DNA of 5,076 nucleotides, from contig JAICVH010000228.1 of assembly GCA_025935435.1 (NCBI GenBank), forward strand, positions 1 through 5,076, read 5' to 3'. The DNA comes from Burkholderiales bacterium (GTDB lineage Bacteria; Pseudomonadota; Gammaproteobacteria; Burkholderiales; Casimicrobiaceae). The position numbers and the translations under genes are program-made. The notes beneath the pieces are model-generated. The model saw only the letters and a list, made by a program, of their open reading frames with translations. It ran no database searches and had not been told where the DNA came from. Every line of letters starts with the position of its first letter. Within the stretch, counting starts at the first letter, position 1. This document shows, piece after piece, positions 1-4,929 of this stretch.

Positions 1-188
1 ACCTTCACGTCGAGGCCGAGCTTCGCAAACATGCCGCGCTCGACGGCGGAGAAGAACGGCGCGTTTTCGGCGGCCGTGGTGACCGCGACCCGGAGCTGCT
101 GCGTTTGTGCGGCAGCAGCAGCCGGCAAGATGGCGACGACCAGTCCAAGGACCGAAACGGCGAGCGTGCGGGCGATGCGGGGGATCAT
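1..188 (-). CDS. ABC transporter substrate-binding protein, NMT1/SsuA/TauA-like (N-terminal part)
   Basis: Partial gene read leftward from an ATG at 188-186; the window ends after 62 codons. A strong Shine-Dalgarno GGAGGA (192-197 on the plus strand as TCCTCC) lies just upstream. Residues 1-27 form a clear Sec signal peptide: Arg at 4 and 7, a hydrophobic stretch about 9-21, then an Ala-rich end (PAAAAA) with cleavage likely just before Gln28. The mature start has RVAVTT followed by NAPFFSAVERGMFAKLGLDV, which matches the opening of NMT1/SsuA/TauA-type periplasmic receptors (first strand, then the 'xGxFxxxGLxV' helix-turn). Such proteins capture nitrate, sulfonates, thiamine precursors or small organic acids for an ABC importer. 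The gene is divergent from an operon encoding a matching ATPase and two permeases, and that operon has no NMT1-type receptor, so it is the likely receptor for that importer. The ligand cannot be inferred from this fragment. Confidence 0.85.
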   Translation of the reverse strand, partial: MIPRIARTLAVSVLGLVVAILPAAAAAQTQQLRVAVTTAAENAPFFSAVERGMFAKLGLDVK

Positions 189-221
189 GGTTCCTCCGGA
201 AAGGCAGAGTCTGGCTCCGCG

Positions 222-231
222 TGATATCTCA
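222..231. promoter_or_regulatory. Candidate operator, near-palindrome TGATATCTCA
   Basis: TGATATCTCA matches its own reverse complement (TGAGATATCA) at 8 of 10 positions, with mismatches only at the fourth and seventh bases. It sits in the AT-richer middle of the divergent intergenic region, about 50 bases before the GntR-family gene and about 35 bases before the receptor gene. Short palindromes of this size are typical for FCD-type GntR regulators, so it is a reasonable autoregulatory site. It does not match a known operator consensus that I can name, and one 10-base near-palindrome could arise by chance. Confidence 0.25.
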
Positions 232-259
232 GTCGTATCCTAACAGTGCTAACATCGGC

Positions 260-274
260 CGGCAACGGATGCCG
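260..274 (+). promoter_or_regulatory. Small hairpin in the leader of the GntR-family gene
   Basis: CGGCA (260-264) can pair with TGCCG (270-274) around the five-base loop ACGGA, giving a perfect 5-bp stem that ends eight bases before the ATG at 283. It overlaps the place where a ribosome-binding site would lie, and no good Shine-Dalgarno is visible there. It might lower translation of the regulator. The stem is short and the region GC-rich, so it may have no function. Confidence 0.2.
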
Positions 275-282
275 CGAGCCGG

Positions 283-942
283 ATGAAGAAGACCAAGCCG
301 AAGTCGCTGATGCGCGAGGTCGCCTACGAGCGCTTCAAGACCGAGCTTTTCAAGCGCAACCTGGTGCCCGGTCAGTTCGTCTCGCAAGGCGAGCTGTGCG
401 ACCTTCTGGATGTGCCGCTCGGCCCGACGCGCGAGGCGCTGAAACGCCTGGAAGCCGAGAGCCTGGTGCGCCTGATCCCGCAGCGCGGCATTCAAATTGC
501 GGACATCGGCGTCACGCTGATCCGCGAGGCGTTCGAATACCGCACGATCCTCGAAGTCGCCGCCGTCCGGCGCTTCGCTGAAGTCGCCGACGACGCGACG
601 ATCGCCGACCTCGAGCGTGCGACGCGCGCGACGCTGCAGCGCATCGCGCCCGGCAACGTCGTCGACGCCCGGTCGATCGACCAGGCGCTGCAGATCGATT
701 GGGGCATGCACAACCTGTTCATCGAATCGATGGGGAACCGTATCCTCACGAGCGCGCACCAGCAGAATTTCGACAAGATCAAGATGATCCGGCTGCACGG
801 CCGTTCGCCGCGTTACCTGCCGCTTGCCCTGGAAGAGCATCTCGTCGTGATCAGTGCGGTCAGGAAGCGCGACCCCGACGCGGCCGCCGCGGCACTCAAG
901 CGCCACCTCGCCGCGGCCGAGCACCGCGCGCTCGGCCTGTGA
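283..942 (+). CDS. GntR-family transcriptional regulator, FadR/VanR (FCD) subfamily
   Basis: A 219-residue DNA-binding regulator of usual length for the family. Residues about 10-75 form the winged helix-turn-helix: G30, then SQGELCDLLDV and the hallmark GPTREALKRLEAESLVRLIP (recognition helix from about P48), with the wing at QRGIQI. Residues about 80-215 form the all-helical FCD ligand domain. The expected metal/ligand positions are present: D139 and H143 (DWGMH), H186 (EEH) and H208 (KRHL), with GNRIL at 151-155. Family members of this type usually sense small carboxylates or sugar acids, often through a bound metal. No in-frame start lies upstream before the stop at 250-252. The ATG at 283 keeps the full helix-turn-helix; Met10 (310) is an alternative. 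The Shine-Dalgarno is poor. The stop overlaps the GTG start of the ATPase gene by four bases, so regulator and transporter are co-expressed, and autoregulation through the divergent region is likely. Confidence 0.93.
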   Translation: MKKTKPKSLMREVAYERFKTELFKRNLVPGQFVSQGELCDLLDVPLGPTREALKRLEAESLVRLIPQRGIQIADIGVTLIREAFEYRTILEVAAVRRFAEVADDATIADLERATRATLQRIAPGNVVDARSIDQALQIDWGMHNLFIESMGNRILTSAHQQNFDKIKMIRLHGRSPRYLPLALEEHLVVISAVRKRDPDAAAAALKRHLAAAEHRALGL

Positions 943-1763
943 CGGCTGCATCGAGCTCGGGCGCGCCGCCCAAGATAACGATCGAGGGCCTTGCGCTCGA
1001 CTACGTGAATCCCGACAGCGGCGCACGCCATCGCGCCGTCGAGGGGCTCGATCTCGTCGTCGCGACGAACGAGTTCCTCTGCGTCCTGGGTCCTTCCGGT
1101 TGCGGCAAGTCGACGCTTTTGTCGGCGATCGCCGGATTCCTGCGGCCGGCGCGCGGGCGCATCGTCATGGCTGGCGAAAACGTCGAAGGTCCGGGCGCCG
1201 ACCGCGGCGTCGTTTTCCAGGAATACGCGCTGCTGCCGTGGATGAACGTACTCGACAACGCGGCGCTCGGGCTCAAGTTGCGCGGTGTAGCACGTGACGA
1301 GCGCTACGCCGTCGCGCGTCGCTACCTCGCAATGGCAAATCTCCACGACGTCGAGCACAAGTATCCGCACGAGCTGTCCGGCGGCATGAAGCAGCGCGTC
1401 GCCGTCGCGCGCACGCTGGCGAATTCTCCCGAAGTCATGCTGATGGACGAGCCGTTCGCCGCCGTCGATGCGCAAACGCGGATGACGCTGCAGGAGGAGC
1501 TCGGCCGGATCGCGATGCAGTCGAAGCTGACGGTGATCTTCATCACGCATAGCGTCGAGGAAGCGATCTTCCTCGGCGACCGCGTGGCCGTGATGACGCC
1601 CGGGCCAGGCCGCATACGCAAGATCGTGGAGGTGCCATTCACGCGCGACGCACGCACATGGTCGCGCTTGAACGCCGATCCGGCGTTCACGGCGATGCGG
1701 GAAGCGCTGCTCAATCTGGTGCGCCTCGGCCACGACGCGCCGGCGCAGGCGCGCACCGTATGA
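939..1763 (+). CDS. ABC transporter ATP-binding protein, nitrate/sulfonate/taurine importer class (SsuB/TauB-like)
   Basis: A 274-residue ATPase that powers the importer from the cytoplasmic face. All nucleotide-binding motifs are intact: Walker A GPSGCGKST (51-59), Q-loop Q94 in VVFQEYALLPW, signature LSGGMKQR (146-153), Walker B VMLMDEP (167-172 region, D170 and catalytic E171), D-loop AAVD (174-177) and switch His204 in FITHS. FQEYALLPWMNVLDN and the late PGPGRI segment are typical of the SsuB/TauB/NrtD group, whose substrates include sulfonates, nitrate and thiamine precursors. The start is taken as GTG at 939, inside the GTGA overlap with the regulator's stop. This gives a normal short lead into the first strand (KITIEGLAL), whereas the open frame continuing upstream to 699 only shadows the regulator. 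There is no clear Shine-Dalgarno, so translation is probably coupled to the gene before. The substrate cannot be read from the ATPase. Confidence 0.94.
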   Translation: MTAASSSGAPPKITIEGLALDYVNPDSGARHRAVEGLDLVVATNEFLCVLGPSGCGKSTLLSAIAGFLRPARGRIVMAGENVEGPGADRGVVFQEYALLPWMNVLDNAALGLKLRGVARDERYAVARRYLAMANLHDVEHKYPHELSGGMKQRVAVARTLANSPEVMLMDEPFAAVDAQTRMTLQEELGRIAMQSKLTVIFITHSVEEAIFLGDRVAVMTPGPGRIRKIVEVPFTRDARTWSRLNADPAFTAMREALLNLVRLGHDAPAQARTV

Positions 1764-2071
1764 CGCTGCGCCTTCCGCTTATCGCCACGCTGCTCGTGGT
1801 GGCGATGCTCGCGGCATGGTGGGTCGCGGCGTCGCTCGCTGCGGATCGCAAGCTCGCAGCGCTGGGGGCGCCGCCCGACCCTGCGGGCAGCTATACGGTC
1901 ACGCTGGAATTCGCGCCCGAGCGCTTCCATCAACTGCGCCTGCAGGACGCCGGTCGCCTCGTCGAGGTGCGTGACCGCACCGTGTACATGATGGACGTGT
2001 CGCCGGCAGCGCTGCGCGTGATCGCCGGCGAGTATTGGGTCGCACGCGTTGCACGCTGGGACGGACGATGA
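1760..2071 (+). CDS. Small membrane-anchored protein of unknown function in the ABC operon
   Basis: A 103-residue protein I do not recognise. Residues 5-28 form one strongly hydrophobic segment after a short basic start (MTLR), acting as a membrane anchor or an uncleaved or cleaved signal sequence (SLA|AD near 25-28 is a possible site). There is no Cys, so no lipobox. The remaining ~75 residues look like a compact alternating fold: strand YTVTLEF (45-51), helix PERFHQLRLQDAGR (53-66), strands VEVRD and TVYMMDV (68-80), then helix SPAALRVIAGEYWV (81-94). The ATG overlaps the ATPase stop (ATGA), and the gene ends 25 bases before the first permease, so it is placed as a true operon member. Codons have G/C-rich third positions like the neighbours, and the anchor-plus-domain layout is coherent, which argues against a chance frame. 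The domain would lie in the periplasm if the N-terminus stays inside. A role as accessory or ligand-handling subunit is inference from position only. Confidence 0.75.
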   Translation: MTLRLPLIATLLVVAMLAAWWVAASLAADRKLAALGAPPDPAGSYTVTLEFAPERFHQLRLQDAGRLVEVRDRTVYMMDVSPAALRVIAGEYWVARVARWDGR

Positions 2072-2079
2072 CAGGTCGC

Positions 2080-2085
2080 GAGGAG
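2080..2085 (+). promoter_or_regulatory. Shine-Dalgarno that fixes the first permease start
   Basis: GAGGAG lies 11 bases before the ATG at 2097 and in the 25-base gap after the small protein's stop. It supports the ATG at 2097 over the in-frame TTG at 2049, which would overlap the upstream gene and add a hydrophilic, unconserved-looking leader. Confidence 0.6.
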
Positions 2086-2096
2086 TCAGGCGTTCG

Positions 2097-2924
2097 ATGA
2101 GCACGCTCGCACTTCCCGCGCCTCGTGAACGGCGCGCCATGCGCCGCGGCACCGCCCGCGTTGTGCGCGGCGCCGCTGGCGTGTTGCTGTTGCTCGCCGC
2201 CTGGCAAATCTCCGTGCCGCTCGTCGGTCTGTCGTCGTATTTCTATCCGGCGCCAAGCGATGTCGTCGCGTCGTTCGCGGATCTGCTACGCAAGGGCATT
2301 CTGCCCGTGTACTTCGTCGACAGCATGGAGCGCTACTTCGCGGGCCTCGCTGCCGGCGCACTCCTGGGCGTTGCGCTCGGCGTGTTGATCGGACTCAACC
2401 GAACGGTCGCCGCTGCGTTGTCGCCGCTCCTCAAGTTCCTGTTCGCGATCGTCGAAGTGGCGTGGATACCGATTTTCGTCGTCTGGTTCGGGTACGGCTG
2501 GAAGACGATCATCCTGGCGCTGATCTACGTCGTGTTCTTCCCCGTTCTTTACAACACGCTGCTCGGCGTGCGCACGGCGCCGCAGATCCTCGTCAATGCG
2601 CTCCGCTCGCTCGGCGCGACGCAACTGCAGGTGTTGCGCTACGCCATTCTTCCGAGCGCGCTGCCCGGCATCATCACCGGACTTCGCGTCGGCGCAGGCT
2701 TCGCGTTCCGCGGTCTCGTCTTCGCGGAAATCATCGCCGCAAAAACGGGCATCGGTTACCTGATCTTCGAGGGCACGCAGACACAGCAGACGGCGCGCAC
2801 GATCGTGGGCATGATCGTCATGGGACTCACGTGGCTTGCCATCGATCTCTGCTATCTCCGGCCCTTCGAGCGCGCGACGATCCAGCGGTGGGGGTTGACG
2901 CTCGATGCGGAGCAACGCGGATGA
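2097..2924 (+). CDS. ABC transporter permease, BPD/SsuC-like (first of two)
   Basis: A 275-residue inner-membrane permease of standard length for the SsuC/TauC group. Hydrophobic segments lie near residues 24-45, 82-100, 110-131, 136-156, 188-212 and 235-254, consistent with six membrane spans. Between the fourth and fifth is the cytoplasmic coupling loop that docks onto the ATPase: NALRSLGATQLQVLRYAILP (167-186), with the conserved Gly173 and the ILPSALPGI continuation of the EAA motif. Other family features are WIPIFVVWFGYGW (123-135) and FAEIIAAKTGIGYLI (209-223). The ATG at 2097 is preferred because of the preceding GAGGAG and a normal basic N-terminus (RERRAMRRGTAR). The stop overlaps the next permease's ATG by four bases (ATGA), so the two permeases are probably made in equal amounts and pair as a heterodimer. 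The substrate is unknown. Confidence 0.93.
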   Translation: MSTLALPAPRERRAMRRGTARVVRGAAGVLLLLAAWQISVPLVGLSSYFYPAPSDVVASFADLLRKGILPVYFVDSMERYFAGLAAGALLGVALGVLIGLNRTVAAALSPLLKFLFAIVEVAWIPIFVVWFGYGWKTIILALIYVVFFPVLYNTLLGVRTAPQILVNALRSLGATQLQVLRYAILPSALPGIITGLRVGAGFAFRGLVFAEIIAAKTGIGYLIFEGTQTQQTARTIVGMIVMGLTWLAIDLCYLRPFERATIQRWGLTLDAEQRG

Positions 2925-3739
2925 CCGCGACGTTGCCGCCGGGTCACGCTGCGACGGGCGCGGCGCTTGCGCGTCCGCTCGCGCCGCCAACGTGGCTTGG
3001 CACGCTGCCGTTCGTCGCGCTCCTCGTCGGCTGGTGGGTGCTGCCCAAGCTCGTCTCGTATCCGTCGTACATGCTGCCGCCGATCAGCGCGGTGGTCGAC
3101 TTCGCGTTGGAGTCCGTGCGCGACGGCTCGCTCGCCAAGCACGTCGCGGCAAGTCTCGCGCGACTCGCCGCCGGATTCGCGATCGGCATGGCGCTCGCCG
3201 TGCCGCTGGGTCTCGCGATCGCGCTCAATCGTTATGTCGCCGACATGTTCCGGCCCGTGTTGTCGTTTCTGCAGGCGATCGCAGGCATCGCATGGGTGCC
3301 GCTGACGATCATCTGGTTCGGCATCGGCAACGGTTCGGTGATCTTCGTCATCGCCAACACCATCTTCTTCGCGTCGCTGTACAACACGGTGATTGGCGTG
3401 CAGTCGATTCCCGCATCGTTGTATCGCGCCGTGCAGAGCCATGGCGGCCACGGCTGGCAGTTGTTGACGAACCTGATCCTGCCGGGCGCGCTCGTGCAGT
3501 TGCTGCTCGGCGTGCGCACGTCGATGGCGTACGGCTGGCGCGCGCTCGTCGCGAGCGAAATGATCGCCGGCAGCAGCGGACTGGGTTACATGACGATGGA
3601 GGCGGTGCAATGGCAGCGCACCGACGTGATCATCCTGGGAATGATCGTCATCGGCCTGCTGTGGGTGCTGATGGATCGCACGCTGTTCACGGCGATCGAG
3701 CGGCGAACCGTCGCCCGCTGGGGATTGCTGCAACGCTGA
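2921..3739 (+). CDS. ABC transporter permease, BPD/SsuC-like (second of two)
   Basis: A 272-residue inner-membrane permease, related to the preceding one but clearly diverged. Hydrophobic spans lie near residues 28-43, 82-103, 112-132, 138-158, 185-207 and 235-253. Shared landmarks include WVPLTIIWFGIGNGS (125-139), SLYNTVIGVQ (152-161) and SEMIAGSSGLGYM (212-224). The coupling loop is at about 169-199, where the usual 'S-LGA' reads SHGGHGW (173-179) but the key Gly and the downstream ILPGAL remain. The N-terminus is longer and Ala/Pro-rich (residues 1-25). The ATG is inside the ATGA overlap with the first permease; the open frame upstream to 2462 is a shadow of that gene. Two different permeases in one operon imply a heterodimeric channel, unlike the single SsuC/TauC permease of sulfonate and taurine systems. 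The gene ends 22 bases before the Bug receptor gene. Confidence 0.93.
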   Translation: MTATLPPGHAATGAALARPLAPPTWLGTLPFVALLVGWWVLPKLVSYPSYMLPPISAVVDFALESVRDGSLAKHVAASLARLAAGFAIGMALAVPLGLAIALNRYVADMFRPVLSFLQAIAGIAWVPLTIIWFGIGNGSVIFVIANTIFFASLYNTVIGVQSIPASLYRAVQSHGGHGWQLLTNLILPGALVQLLLGVRTSMAYGWRALVASEMIAGSSGLGYMTMEAVQWQRTDVIILGMIVIGLLWVLMDRTLFTAIERRTVARWGLLQR

Positions 3740-3750
3740 CACGCTACAAC

Positions 3751-3756
3751 GGAGGA
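3751..3756 (+). promoter_or_regulatory. Strong Shine-Dalgarno of the Bug receptor gene
   Basis: GGAGGA ends five bases before the ATG at 3762. It is the best ribosome-binding site in the operon, fitting a periplasmic receptor that must be made in excess over membrane parts. It also fixes the start. Confidence 0.75.
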
Positions 3757-3761
3757 TTCCG

Positions 3762-4733
3762 ATGTCGAAATTCATCGCTGCGCTTGCCGCATGCATCAGT
3801 CTCATCGCGCCGATCGCGCATGCCCAGGGTACATGGCCGCAGAAGCCGATACGTCTCGTCGTACCGTTTCCTGCCGGTGGGCAGCTCGACGTCGTCGCAC
3901 GCCTGATCGCCGATCGACTTTCGCCGGTGCTCGGTCAGCCGATCGTCGTCGAACCGAAGCCCGGTGCGGACGGGAACATCGGCACCGAGCAGGTCGCGAA
4001 AGCGGCGCCCGACGGCTACACGTGGCTTGCGGCGAGCCCGCCGACGGCGATTCAGCCGAGCGTGCGACCGTCGACGCTCAAGTACGATCCGCTGCGCGAT
4101 TTCGAAAGCGTCGCGTTCATCGGCACGAGTCCCTTTCTGTTCGTCGTGCCGGCGTCGCTGCCGCCGAAAACCTTCGCCGACTTTGTCGCGTACGCCAAGG
4201 CCCGGCCGGGCGAGCTCTCGTACGCCGGCTCGGCACGAGGCACCGTCGTGCACCTCGCGACCGAGCTGTTCATGCACGACGCCGGCATTCGAATGGAAAC
4301 GATCAACTATCCGGGCCAGCCGAGCGCGATCGCCGATCTCATCACCGCGCGCGTTCAGTTCATGACGCTCGGCCTGATTCTCGCGGAGCCGCAGATCAAG
4401 CAGAACAATCTGCGCGCGCTCGCGATCCTCGACCAGCGGCGCCATGCGCATTTACCCGATGTTCCGACCGTCGTCGAGCTCGGCATGCCGGCGTTGACGA
4501 TGACGACGTGGTTCGGTATCGCAATGCCCGCGAAAACGCCCGCGGCGATCGTCGAGCGCGTCAACGCGGAGATCATGAAGGTGCTGGCCGAGCCCGAGGT
4601 GATTTCCAAGCTCAACGCGATGGGCGTCGACGTCGCGAGAGCCAACACACCTGCAGACTTCGCGGCGTTCATGCGCGATGAGGTCGCGCGCTGGAAGTCC
4701 GTCGTGAAAGCCGCGAACATCGCGACCGATTGA
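3762..4733 (+). CDS. Bug/TctC-family tripartite tricarboxylate transporter substrate-binding protein
   Basis: A 323-residue secreted periplasmic receptor of normal family length. Residues 1-21 are a signal peptide (Lys3, hydrophobic core 4-17, AHA|Q cleavage at 21/22). The mature start WPQKPIRLVVPFPAGGQLDV (25-44) is the Bug signature; the PFPAGG loop with Asp43 is the part that, in solved family members, grips the ligand's carboxylate. Further family landmarks are LGQPIVVEPKPGADGNIG (57-74), PDGYTWL (83-89), YAGSARGTVVHLATELF (154-170), INYPGQPSAIADLI (181-194), LPDVPTVVELG (231-241) and WFGIAMPAKTP (250-260). PGADGNIG replaces the commoner PGAGGNIG. Bug proteins bind carboxylates, amino acids, amides or aromatic acids, normally for TctAB carriers; none is in this window. 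It closes an ABC operon and is followed by a terminator candidate, so it belongs to that unit. It may be an extra receptor, a sensor, or a partner of a distant carrier. Ligand unknown. Confidence 0.95.
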   Translation: MSKFIAALAACISLIAPIAHAQGTWPQKPIRLVVPFPAGGQLDVVARLIADRLSPVLGQPIVVEPKPGADGNIGTEQVAKAAPDGYTWLAASPPTAIQPSVRPSTLKYDPLRDFESVAFIGTSPFLFVVPASLPPKTFADFVAYAKARPGELSYAGSARGTVVHLATELFMHDAGIRMETINYPGQPSAIADLITARVQFMTLGLILAEPQIKQNNLRALAILDQRRHAHLPDVPTVVELGMPALTMTTWFGIAMPAKTPAAIVERVNAEIMKVLAEPEVISKLNAMGVDVARANTPADFAAFMRDEVARWKSVVKAANIATD

Positions 4734-4739
4734 CGATGC

Positions 4740-4773
4740 CATGCGCGCCAGCGATGCGCGCGTGTCGGATTTT
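4740..4773 (+). terminator. Probable Rho-independent terminator of the operon
   Basis: CATGCGCGC (4740-4748) pairs with GCGCGCGTG (4756-4764) as a 9-bp stem with one G-T wobble and the seven-base loop CAGCGAT. After TCGGA comes TTTT (4770-4773) and then CTGATTT. It starts seven bases after the stop of the Bug receptor gene, which is the expected place. The T-run is short and set back five bases from the stem, so efficiency may be moderate. Read on the other strand there is no T-run, so it serves the plus strand only. Confidence 0.6.
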
Positions 4774-4798
4774 CTGATTTGGGCCTCTTCGGCGGCGA

Positions 4799-4908
4799 GA
4801 TTCGCACGCGCGGCGATCGACGAGCGTCACCGCGCGTGGACGCGTTGCCGAATCGCACGCCGCGCTGCGCCATCGTCGCCTCCGTCTGTAGGAAACGGCT
4901 GCGATTCG
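4799..4908. repeat. Cluster of short inverted and direct repeats in the convergent intergenic gap
   Basis: CACGCGCGG (4805-4813) is a perfect inverted repeat of CCGCGCGTG (4830-4838) with a 16-base loop. Flanking it, GATTCG (4799-4804) pairs with CGAATC (4849-4854), leaving a ten-base bulge on one side. The right arm is reused: CGAATCGCA (4849-4857) is a perfect inverted repeat of TGCGATTCG (4900-4908). TCGCACGC also occurs as a direct repeat at 4802-4809 and 4853-4860. The region could therefore form one of two competing hairpins. The 196 bases between the two convergent genes (4734-4929) hold only this and the terminator; I see no convincing gene or tRNA there. Confidence 0.4.
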
Positions 4909-4929
4909 ACGCCCGGCACGGCAGGGGTG

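Larger units (their letters stand above)
189..282. promoter_or_regulatory. Divergent intergenic region with probable promoters and regulator site
   Basis: These 94 bases separate two divergent starts and must hold the leaders of both genes and probably both promoters. The stretch from about 220 to 255 is visibly more AT-rich than its surroundings. It contains a near-palindrome (222-231) and a direct repeat CTAACA at 240-245 and 249-254 (period 9). A possible plus-strand -10 is TATCCT (236-241), without a convincing -35. On the minus strand, TTAGCA with a spacer of about 17-18 bases before AGATAT/GATATC is a weak sigma-70 candidate. No promoter is strong enough to assign firmly. A FadR/VanR-type regulator encoded next to such a region commonly binds there, which is family knowledge and not shown here. 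Confidence 0.5.

Noticed and set aside
229..1026. 265-codon minus-strand open frame opposite the GntR-family gene
   Set aside because: It lies antisense to a gene with clear domains. Its product is Arg/Asp/Gln-rich with no recognisable fold, as expected for shadow frames in GC-rich DNA.
1658..1759. Upstream extension of the small-protein frame
   Set aside because: The frame is open to 1658, but this stretch overlaps the end of the ATPase gene. The ATG at 1760 gives a clean basic-then-hydrophobic N-terminus and a 4-base overlap.
2852..3805. 317-codon minus-strand open frame opposite the second permease
   Set aside because: The product is His/Arg/Gln-rich without hydrophobic core patterns. 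It mirrors the permease codons and crosses three plus-strand gene boundaries.
3744..4451. 235-codon minus-strand open frame opposite the Bug receptor
   Set aside because: Highly charged shadow product; the plus-strand gene has a signal peptide, ribosome site and full family motifs.
4780..4860. tRNA-like piece on the minus strand (GCGCGTGCGAATCTCGC, resembling a T-arm)
   Set aside because: The T-loop reads TGCGAAT instead of TTCGAAT, the stem has a mismatch, and no D-arm, anticodon arm or acceptor stem could be built around it.
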